64,000 bases of DNA, from NCBI GenBank assembly GCA_019009955.1, contig CM032233.1:117360001-117424000 (forward strand), in the 5' to 3' direction. Numbering within the stretch: the stretch's first letter is position 1; each line of letters starts with the position of its first letter. The notes beneath the pieces are model-generated. The model was not told the origin of the DNA. It was given only the letters and a program-made list of their open reading frames with translations, and made no database searches. The stretch is from Riptortus pedestris (Eukaryota; Arthropoda; Insecta; Hemiptera; Alydidae). Of this stretch, positions 44,567 to 53,950 are shown in pieces. The position numbers were made by a program, and so were the translations under genes.

Positions 44567-45262
44567 AAAAAGACGTGATCGCCGATGTCTCCAGTTTGTG
44601 GAGATTGTGCACTTTTTACCCCGTGTTTATTCTCACTAAATGACCAGAAGGACTTGCGGAAGCTCCTTCCAGCGGATTTCACTTAAATAAAAAAATCATT
44701 AAATTACGAAAATAATTTTTTTTCTCTTCCAATTTGTGCAACATGCCACTTAAAGATAAGGAGTCTGGTGCATAAAAGTACCTTGACTAATCCTTTTTTA
44801 GAATATGTGAGCATTATTGACCAAGTAAACATGATTTTATAAACACAGAGTGGGTTAAATTGAAATATTGATGAACGATACGAACTTATTTTACAACCTA
44901 TTATTACCGCTTTGTTCATCTGGCTGCTGGGGGAGGTACTTACCGATTATCGGGACGATTATTAAATCATATTAAAAAATAAAAAAACGTTATTATTTAA
45001 AATAGCACTTCTAGAATTTATTTGAATTTCAAAATGTATGAGAAAATGTTATTATAAATTAGAGTTAGCCCAAAACTGGACGATGTCGTGGTGGCATAAA
45101 GCGGTCGCCCCGGGCATCGTATGCCACATCAGCTCTACAAGGTAGCTATCCAAGTGATGGTAATGATAAACGATCACCAATTGGTGTAAACTATCACTCA
45201 TTTTCTGATAACAAAAGAAACAGAATGACTAAAACAACCTAGTCAAGTATGGACAGTCATAT
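44567..45262. other. Unassigned stretch
   Basis: No coding or known repeat. 45085-45165 is GC-richer (GGTCGCCCCGGGCATCGTAT) and could be a SINE or captured piece, but no B box is present. Confidence 0.35.
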
Positions 45263-45381
45263 TAGCAGATTTCCCTTAGGGGAAATCAGTTATTGAGGTC
45301 GTACTCATGACGTGAGTTTTGAAAAATTTCCTCAAATGTCCATCGATTCTACCCAGGAGAGGACGAAAATGAGGTCCGTTC

Positions 45382-45433
<52 letters not shown>

Positions 45434-45912
45434 TTGTCTGTTAACGCTCTGGTGGTCGGAATTTTTGTTTAATCGTCACCAAACTCGGTGTTTAACGTTT
45501 TATGTAAAAAGAAAGATCAAGTTCGTTAATGGCTGAAATCAGACTAGTGGGAGGGGGGTTTAGAGGGGAGATTTTTGATAATTCGAAATATCTCCGTTAT
45601 TATGCGTCGGATGGAAAAATTGTATAGAATCAATCTTATTGCAAATTGAGTTTACTATAAATATTGTTTATACGTTTATTCTGTATCTTGAATATTAACC
45701 AAGATATTTGTATTTGTATTGTGTGTGGTCGACAGGGGGTGGGTTCGGGACTTTCCGCCGAGAGCTAGTGCGGCCGTTTCCGTAACTATTCAACCCTCAA
45801 GAATAGGTCTAGAGATTCCTTAATGCTACTGTTATTATTAGGCAGATTTCTCTATTGTAAAACTTCACGTGGGAAATCTGCTTAGTTTACGCAGCCCCTG
45901 CGTGACGGACTT
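45263..45912 (+). mobile_element. Family A short-subfamily copy, complete (650 bp)
   Basis: Both ends are present: T|TAGCAGATTTCCCTTAGGGG at the left, and GGGAAATCTGCTTAGTTTAC, hairpin ACGCAGCCCCTGCGT, GACGGACT|T at the right. The interior has the (TA)n tract (45388-45430) and GAGAGCTAGTGCGGCCGTTT. This copy best shows the asymmetric terminal repeat: the start is repeated inverted about 40 bp before the end, not at the end. Confidence 0.88.
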
Positions 45913-47098
45913 TATTTTATCTGTAAATAATGAGTGGCCCTCCGTTAACTATTTTGTCACTTACAAAATTTTAGAAGTTTTATTTTAAATAACAAAATGA
46001 TTTTCGTTTAGATATGATTTAATAATCGTCTTTAAAAGGGTGGCCTCTCTATAATCGATAAGTACCCTAGGGGGTATCGGAAATTAGGCAAACAATTCAG
46101 AGTATAAAGTATTTGGAATAGGTGAGTTTTGATCCTAATTAGAAATCACATATATCAAAATCCTTTCTAGATTGGTGATATATTTTTTTTCATTATTACA
46201 GTGGTCAATGGTCAAAATGTCATAGATTCATCAATGCCTCTTCAATCCAGTGGAGAAGACATGATGAGACCAGTAATTGGTAAGTATTTGAAAATTAAGT
46301 TAAAATTTCACAGTACCATGTACTTTTTCTCTCAATTTTCTTATAGTATTTTGCCATTTTTTCATGACTATTATTTATTATTTACCTGGTTCAACATCAG
46401 TATTCAAAATGTCACAGCGGTTGGGACTCCGCCTTTGTTTAATTAAGTTGAACATTCCTTGTTGAGTATTGGTTGCATATACCACCTATCTTTTGAGGAC
46501 TTCAGAAAATGCCCACCACCCTCAATATCAAAGAAGTTTACGCTGGTTTTGAACCATTTAAGAAAAGGGAAGAAATGCACTGAATTTTTGAACACGTAAG
46601 GTAATTTCCGCCTTCTTTCCCAGTGTAATCATTTGTTAACTATACATATGTTTTAGTACGACGTTAATGATACAGTTACTACCACATTTTGATTTAGTTT
46701 TTAATTTAGGTCCTCAAAATTCTAGTAGAAAAGCAAATAAATAGACCAGCTAAGTTCAGTGCATTTACAATCACAATTAGGCTCTTTTGTTACTATTTAT
46801 TATACTTCCTTCGTAAATGAATCTGTAATGTAGACACTAACTAGCAGACAATTACTGAATCAGTCCACAAAACATTAATTCTCTCTTAAGTTACTCTATT
46901 AAATTTTGGGGCTTATAGATTCTGAGCTTCAGGCTGCGGTCTCTCTCAGGACCGATCAGCATACTATAAACATCGGCACATGACAGTGTAGCTGTTTAAT
47001 ACAATAAAGTTGTGCGAAGTGATACTTTTCGTTTGTACATATTGGATAGCTCCTCATGAAGAGAGTTAGCATTAAAAATTTGGACTTTCAGACAAATA
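45913..47098. other. Probably unique host DNA around the candidate exon
   Basis: No dispersed repeat is recognised for nearly 1.2 kb, unusual in this window. It is the likeliest intronic host sequence here. See the exon candidate at 46202-46279. Confidence 0.4.
46202..46279 (+). CDS. Candidate internal exon of a host gene
   Basis: A pyrimidine-rich tract and CATTATTACAG precede the segment, and GTAAGTATT follows, so both splice sites are strong matches. The segment is 78 bp (26 codons, phase 1 at both ends) and stays open: NGQNVIDSSMPL, QSSGEDMMRPVI. Its composition is more balanced than the flanks and it lies in repeat-poor DNA. I do not recognise the protein. A chance pairing of splice sites remains possible; conservation or transcript data would decide. 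Confidence 0.4.
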
Positions 47099-47228
47099 TG
47101 TATAATTTTGAACGGACCTCGTTTTCGTCATCTCCTGGGTGGGAGCGATGGACATTTGAAGGCATTTTTCGAAAATCGCGTCATGAGTACGACCTCAATA
47201 GCTGATTTCCCTTAGGGGAAATCTGCTA
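47099..47228 (-). mobile_element. Family A 5' end fragment
   Basis: TTTTGAACGGACCTCGTTTT, GTGGGAGCGATGGACATTTG, AATCGCGTCATGAGTACGAC and the terminus CCCTTAGGGGAAATCTGCTA, flanked by A. Confidence 0.8.
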
Positions 47229-47890
47229 AAACAATCAAACATCTTATATTTTTCTATTTAATAATTTTATGTAGGTCTGTTATGTATTAAATGGTAACCT
47301 TATTTTAAGCACTAGGGCTACCCCGGTCAGAGTAATTCTTTTTTTCAACAGCTGCATCGAACGTAGTAGAGGCGCTTGACAATTCATATGAAGGAAATCA
47401 TAAACAAACCGCAGCCAACTAAAAGTAGGCCTCTCTTTCGCCGAACCGAAAAGTCTACATTTTGTGTTTGAAGGAAGAAATATGTCAATAGGGCGTGTTT
47501 ACTTAGGACGATGAGGCGTGTTAGGTTGTTGGTTTCTGAGGGAGCTCCTGCCCCCAATCCCCTGCCTTCCTTGTTAAAGTTACTCCCTTTACAATGTAAT
47601 CATTTAATCGGGAATCGCTTATAAAATTAATGGTATCCAACAACCGATGTGAAAACATTTGTTTTAAATATTGAATCGTCAAATAAAGAAAGATAAACAG
47701 ATTATTTTTTTTTAAATAAAACACTCAATAAAACGTTTGTGTGCTGTTTTAAAACATTTTGCCGAATTTGCAAACAAAACAAATGCTCCTGGATGTAATA
47801 ATAAACCTGGCACCAAAAATATAATTTTGGTGAATTTTATGAAATCTAGCTTTAAAAAAAAAATAAAAATACGTTATTACATATATGAAA
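47229..47890. other. Unassigned stretch
   Basis: No supported coding or repeat. GCCTGCCTTCC-type GC patches near 47540 alternate with AT-rich DNA. Part of 48625-48830 resembles 47440-47560 (GGACGATGAGGCGTGTTAGG / GGACAATCAGGCATGGTCGG), so a further dispersed repeat may be present. Confidence 0.35.
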
Positions 47891-47896
47891 TGAAAT

Positions 47897-48285
47897 GTGT
47901 TTTTTCCCATTAAATGCTGTCATAACATAATAGGATACGTCATTTGTTTTTCTATAAACAATTATGTCCATTAAATTCTTTACAAATTATGGGAATTACA
48001 TTTATACTTATATAATACATTCGTTAAAAAATTAGGTGATATTCTAAGAATACAAAATAAAATTCTACAATTTAAATAATTATATACAATAAATTACTTG
48101 CATTAGCAATCTTAATACAACTCTAAACATGTACAATTTTTTTACAACTCTAAAACATGCATTATTTTATTTGTTGGCACGCAAATTTATTAAAGGATAA
48201 CAAGCTTTATACATTGATGAGGAACTTATAGAGACAATGTACCTGATCACAAATTATTTTAGACCTATATTTATGACAAATAAAT
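47897..48285 (+). repeat. Dispersed repeat family D, copy 4
   Basis: TTCCCATTAAATGCTGTCAT, TTCTAAGAATACAAAATAAA and AGAGACAATGTACCTGATCA match copy 1 in order, with many substitutions and deletions. This copy shows that family D exists independently of the inverted repeat. Confidence 0.7.
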
Positions 48286-48453
48286 GACTACTGCGGAAGT
48301 CAACAATTTTGTTTGGCACAAAAGACTCAACCGAACTGAATGAAACTCGGTATGTGTATTAACACTAACGTATTCATTATAATAAGCCATACCAACATTT
48401 CTAGGGACAGGCAGGAGTGGTGGTTGTAAGGAAGGCCTGAATTTAAAAATAGC
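48286..48453 (+). mobile_element. Family B interior fragment
   Basis: AAAAGACTCAACCGAACTGA, GCCATACCAACATTTCTAGG and GGCCTGAATTTAAAAATAGC are one reversed internal unit of family B. Confidence 0.6.
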
Positions 48454-48454
48454 G

Positions 48455-48622
48455 CATTCCGTTGCGAGGTTATTGAAATTGAATCTAAGATTTATTATTA
48501 TTATAAAGGTTTTTTTTATTTATTCACGGTGGTATAAAGTTTTACCAGTATGTATATTTATCTATTGCAAAACTTCACGAGGGAAATTTGCTTAGTTTAC
48601 GCAGCCCATGCGTGACAGACTT
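48455..48622 (+). mobile_element. Family A 3' end fragment
   Basis: CATTCCGTTGCGAGGTTATT, CACGGTGGTATAAAGTTTTA, then GGGAAATTTGCTTAGTTTAC, GCAGCCCATGCGTGACAGACT. Confidence 0.75.
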
Positions 48623-49091
48623 TTTTTACGTTAAAGTCTTTTTGTACCTGTATTTTAGGAGCAAATAGACTCTCTAATGGCCTTACCTTTATTTCCGCCA
48701 AATAAATCGCCTTTTGGTTTAGGGGAAAGAAATATGTCATTGGGACATGATTACTTAGGACAATCAGGCATGGTCGGCTGGTTGTTGGGTTTAACTGGGG
48801 ACTACCTGTGTCCCCCATCTCCACCCTCCTAATTAAAGAACCATCAAATTAAAATCACTTGATCCTCAAGTGTCTTGAATGTAAATTTAATGGATTGCTC
48901 CAAGTCTAATGATATAAACTTCACCATTGAAGTAGGCTCCCTTACAATAAACGGATAAATCGCATTCCGTGTTTAAAGAAAGGATAAGTCAAATGGGAAT
49001 GTTTATTTAGGATGGTCAGACACGTTAAAATCTTGCACACCGGGGGAACTAAGTGTTTCTCCACCAATACCTACCAAATTTAATAGTAACA

Positions 49092-49096
<5 letters not shown>
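48623..49096. other. Unassigned stretch
   Basis: Two blocks resemble each other (48700-48830 and 48940-49070: AAATCGC..TTT..GGGAAAG/GAAAG.., TTACTTAGGA/TTATTTAGGA) and also 47440-47560. This suggests an unnamed repeat. A (TA)n tract follows at 49097-49150. Confidence 0.35.
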
Positions 49097-49154
<58 letters not shown>

Positions 49155-49194
49155 CTTAATGAGAGCTAACCTCTAAAAGATATTATTGCCTAAT

Positions 49195-52065
49195 CTAGAT
49201 AGATAGATAGATATTTTATTGGCTTCTGTTTACAACATGTTGCCAAGAGTCTGGCCAATTAGTGTTAGTATGGTTATTAATATATTATACTTCTTAAAGT
49301 ATGTGTAAATAAAATAATAATAATTCCTAGAATTACAACTGAACACCATATACATTGGCACGTAATACAATATTAATATTAATCTAAATAATTATAATAC
49401 TGAATTCAATAGGTTATAATTTAATTTAAATGTAGATTAATTAATTCTTTTTTAATGTCTAAATAAAAATCAGTTTTCTAACATATCAGATTAACATGAC
49501 TATTATCTAAGATAAGTATAACTCTTCTAATAATAAGTATAACTGCATATAATAAATAAATTGCCGATTATTATTGAATAAGCACCCCCATAAAAAAATA
49601 ATACAATTCTTTCTTCTATATTGTTAACTTTCACAAACTTTTGATAAGAAACAAAAAATATCATTTACTTTACTTTTATTGTTGTAATCCAGAATGTTTA
49701 CCAATGATAGGTATTCTCTTTGAGGCACTATATATTTGTCAAGGAATTTTACTCTGTGTGATGTAAAAGCGGGGCAATACAACAGTAAATGATTCAAATG
49801 TAGGTAAATATATTTTTGGCACCATTTACATACCTCTCCCGTTTTTATAATTTGAGTCATGTTTCTATAGGATAATTTTAAATACTCGCTAGAGGAAATC
49901 CTTATTTGACTGATAAGTTTGATTTTATTTATGTTTGTGTGGAACGTTAAATAATTTTCAGGGAGAGAATGGTTAAAACTACAAATACTTCTATATATTC
50001 GGCCGTAACTTGAGTTAAGAACTCTATCCACGTCTACGGAATGGAGATTGTTTACAAATGTTTCAATGATTGTGATCTTGTTGGCTAGCAAAGTTTGTTG
50101 GTCTAAAGATTCGAAAAAATATTCTTCAACATGATTATTTCCTGCTATCAATTTTACTTGTGACACCCAATTATATTTTATGTCGCTTTTCCTATTGTGC
50201 AAACTAACCAGCTTAAGAAAACATTTTTTCGGAAGTCGGTGGTCAGGCATTGAGAGCAGTTTAACACAGAAATTAATAATTTTCTTAAATATAACTACAT
50301 TTAAGTGCGCTCGCCCAGTTTCCAAACGGACTATGTAATTCGGGGTACTTCTTGGCCAAGAATACAAATACTTCCAGAACCTCAGCTGCACCGATTCCAC
50401 AAGGTCCAGGTAATTTGGAGCCCAAATCTCTGCTCCATAAAGAAGAGTAGATGACACCATTGAATCAAATAGGGCTATTCTTGCTTCCCAGGAATCACTC
50501 TTTCCTCTTCCCAGTATTTCCCTAACCTTTGCACTTGCCGCATTTGATCTGTGGCTGAAATGTTCTGCAGCTTTGGAAAATCTTCCTGATGAGGAAAATG
50601 GCACTCCAAGGTATGTGTGGGTTTTAATGTACTCCAATTCTTTATCCTGCCAGAACAGAGGTTTCAGTTTTTTAGTTCGCGGGGATTTGTGGAATACAAG
50701 TGTTTTGGATTTGTCCGGATTCAACATGAGTGACTTATGGTTACAATATGTTTTTAATATTTTAAGTTTTTTATGAGCTTCATGCCATGAAGTACTTAGA
50801 AGTATAATGTCATCTGCAAATAAGAGCATTATGATTTCATTTGCGCTGTCTATTGGGATTCCTGTCGCACCACTATTATAAAAAAAAGAAATTATGTCGC
50901 ATAGAAAACAAATGAAAAGGATTGGACTGAGACTTTCCCCTTGCAATAATCCATAACTTATAGGTATTTCATCTGAGAGCTCGGGACCAATTTTAATAAA
51001 CATGGAAGCCTTGTCATAAAGTGCTTTTAGAATTCGTATTATTTTCCCGCTGAGCCCAAGAGTAAACAATTTTTGCCAGAGTAGCTCCTGGTTTATAGAG
51101 TCGAATGCTTTCTTGAAATCGACAAATGTTGCATGTATGTAGGTTGCCTTCCCTTGAAAATGCATACCAACTAATGCAGTCAGTGAGAAGACATGCTGAA
51201 TGCAACCTCTTCCTTCCCTAAAACCTGCCTGTTCTTCAGGGATCAACTGCTCGCTCTCGGCCCAATCAAGAATTCTGCGAGCTAGTATAGCTGTAAACAA
51301 CTTTGCTATATTATTTATTAAAGAGATTCCTCGGTAGTTGTCGACATCTTTCTTATCTCCCTTTTTGTGCATTAATCGCAGTTTGGATTTTGACCAAGCC
51401 TCTGGTGGATTTTCCGAGTCCACTATGGTATTGAACAGATTCAATATATAATGCTCCCATTCTGGGGTTAGATTCTTGAAAACCTCATATATCATGTTAT
51501 CAAACCCAGGGGATTTCTGTTTTTTGACCGTTTAATGCAATACTGTAATTCCTCTAATGAAAATGGCTGGTCAAGTAGAGGGTGAGTGACAGAAAAAAAC
51601 AATTTGTCCGATTTAATTTTTTGCCCATAAAGAGATTTATAATGAGCAGCCCAAAGGTCTATATGAATTTCATTAGTATGTAAAGTTGCAGGTTTAAGTG
51701 ATTTCACAGTTTCCCAAAACTCGGCACTGTTTCTCACATTTCTTAGTTTTTCAATGACAACGGCCCTATATTGACATTTCTTTGACTGTATGATTGCCCT
51801 GTAAACCTTTTTTGCTTTTAGGTAATCGTCCATTGCACTGTCCGAATACTTGTTTTTAGTCATTATTCTATATTTCTGCTGTACATTGCGTTTCAAGAAG
51901 CGACACTCTAGATCAAACCATTTATTTTTAGGGTTAAAAGAATACTTATTATAGTTACTTTTGTGGACCATTAAGCCTGAGTGTGTTAGAGCTTCAGTAA
52001 TTGATATAATAAAGTTAATTTCCTTGCCTAATCTATATAAATACAAGTCTATAAAAATGATCTAT
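49195..52065 (-). mobile_element. 5'-truncated non-LTR retrotransposon (LINE)
   Basis: Coding runs on the minus strand from about 52046 to 49624, then a ~400-bp AT-rich 3' UTR ends in AATAAAATATCTATCTATC, a (TATC)n tail at about 49196-49214. A microsatellite tail instead of poly(A) is a property of several LINE clades. The endonuclease domain is absent. TAACCTCTAAAAGAT near 49167 and TAACTCTAAGGAT near 52069 may be a decayed target duplication, which I regard as weak. Confidence 0.8.
49624..52046 (-). pseudogene. LINE reverse transcriptase ORF, one frameshift
   Basis: Two overlapping frames (184 and 623 codons) form one gene. The break is near 51505-51530, where NRNPLG must become KSPGFDNMIYE to continue. 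In the 623-residue part the polymerase motifs are clear: NYRGISLINN (53-62), FVDFKKAFDSI (124-134), YGLLQGESLSPILF (181-194, with E where D is usual), LLFADDIILLS (225-235) with the FADD catalytic aspartates at 228-229, and TYLGV. A CCHC-type motif lies near the end: C556, C559, H569, C574. The N-terminal endonuclease is missing. Jockey/L2-like affinity is inferred from motif style only. The frameshift and truncation make it non-autonomous. Confidence 0.88.
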
Positions 52066-52121
52066 ATATAACTCTAAGGATTATCTGATTTTCTATTTCA
52101 ATTCGGCGGAGATCGAATTTT

Positions 52122-52244
52122 TAGCAGATTTCCCTTAAGCATAATCAGCTATTGAGGTCGTACTCACGACGGAATTTTCAAAATTTTTCTTCAAATGTCC
52201 ATCGATCCTACCTAGTAGATGACGAAAATGAGGTCCGTTCAAAA

Positions 52245-52318
<74 letters not shown>

Positions 52319-52749
52319 CTGTTACCAGCGGTCGCAATTTTTGTTTGATCGTTACCAAACTCGATATTTAGTCGTTTTATGTAAAAAGAAAGATCAAGTT
52401 CATTAACGGCTGAAATCGGACCAGTGGGAGGGGGAGTTTAGAGGGGAGGATTTTCGAAAATTCGAAATATCTCCGTTACTATACGTCGGATCGAAATATT
52501 GTACAGAATCAATCTTATTGCAAATTAAATTTACTATAAATATTGTTATATATATTTATTATCTATCTTGAATATTAACCGAGATATTAGCATTTTTATT
52601 AAATCTGGGCGGCTAACGGACTAGAGTGAATTTCCCGCCAAAAGCTAGTTCGGCCGTTTCCTTGACTGCTCGGCTCTCGTGAAATTTCTCTATTGTAAAA
52701 CTTCAAGTGGGAAACCTGCTTAGTTTACGCAGGCTGTGCGTGACGGACT
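52122..52749 (+). mobile_element. Family A short-subfamily copy, complete
   Basis: T|TAGCAGATTTCCCTTAAGCA start, long (TA)n tract 52248-52313, CCAGCGGTCGCAATTTTTGT, interior, AAAGCTAGTTCGGCCGTTTC, and the end GGGAAACCTGCTTAGTTTAC, GCAGGCTGTGCGTGACGGACTT. One hairpin arm is mutated. Confidence 0.85.
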
Positions 52750-53335
52750 TTTTTTTACTTTTCAGACCATTCGAAGAACATTGGGATCAAAATTGAAAGT
52801 TAAAATCACTCGAAAACGACTCACAAGACTTCGATGAACTTTTGTATTTGTGAGTCGATTATCCCAAGGTGCTATATAGGCTGTATGAGAATCTCAATTT
52901 TCCATTAGGAAGGGGTGGGGTTTATTTCGGCGTGAAAATACATATCCATCAATATCTTCGTTAGTATTGGTTTTAATAATAAAATAAAGAACGTTTTGCT
53001 TTTAGACTATCTATCGTTATTCTAAACATAAATAGTTCTAAATCGTTGTTAACAAATTCTAAATTTTGATTTCGGCCTTCCGAACGGCAATCAATTTGTG
53101 TTTCATGAGAATGTCTGAATAGAATTGTGAAATTGTTATTATAAGTATCGTGGGAATGAGTATTGTTAATATAAGCGATAAATAACTCCCCAATCTTTGA
53201 TACTTCACGCCTCAAAAATTCTACTATGGTCTTACATGAGTTTGCCTGAAGAAACTTTATCTCATGCTTTAATATTTCAACCCACCAACAACGGGTTCCA
53301 GGCTAGTATACTATCTAAACAACAGTAATTCAAAA
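52750..53335 (+). repeat. Dispersed repeat family C, longest copy
   Basis: It fills the gap between two convergent A copies. Its 3' part (TTTGATACTTCACGCCTCAA .. GGCTAGTATACTATC, AACAGTAAT) matches 2810-2965, and its middle (TATGAGAATCTCAATTTTCC; GTGGGGTTTATTTCGGCGTG) matches 26040-26480. No protein signature. Confidence 0.45.
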
Positions 53336-53950
53336 AGTCCGTCACGCAGGGGCTGCGTAAACTAAGCAGATTTCCCTCGTGAAGTTATACCATAGAGAAA
53401 TTTCAGAATAGAGAGTCAAACAGTTACGGGAACGGCCCGAACTAGCTCTTGACAGAAACTCACGACTAGACCGGAAGTTAGCCGATCTCATCTCAGAAGC
53501 TGAAAACAGAAAAATGCAAATATTTCGGTTAATATTCAAGATACAGAATAAATGTATATAAAAATATTTATAGTAAATTTAATTTGCAATAAGATTGGTT
53601 CTATACAATTTTTCGATCCGAAGTATAGTAACGGAGATATTTCGAATTTTCGAAATTCTTCCCCTCTAAACCCCCCCTCCCGCTCGTCTGATTTCAGCCG
53701 TTAACGAACTTGATCTTTCTTTTTACATAAAACGATTAAACACCGAGTTTGGTGACGATTAAACAAAAAATGCGACCACCAGAGGTATCAAACAAATATA
53801 TATATATATATCTATAGATATATACAGTTTTGAACGGACCTCATTTTCGGCATCTCCTAGGTAGGATAGATGGATATTTGAAGAAAGATTTTCAAAATCG
53901 CGTCATGAGTACGACCACAATAGTTGATTTCCCTTAAGGGAAATCTGCTA
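53336..53950 (-). mobile_element. Family A short-subfamily copy; the minisatellite grows from it
   Basis: Hairpin end AGTCCGTCACGCAGGGGCTG, interior with CGGCCCGAACTAGCTCTTGA, a short TA tract near 53797, AACGGACCTCATTTTCGGCA and the terminus TTTCCCTTAAGGGAAATCTGCTA. The next bases, AAAATAATCAATGTGTG, begin the 44-bp array. Confidence 0.85.

Noticed and set aside
45075..45240. Possible SINE or tRNA-like sequence (GGTGGCATAAAGCGGTCGCC)
   Set aside because: No B box, no tail and no target duplication could be found.
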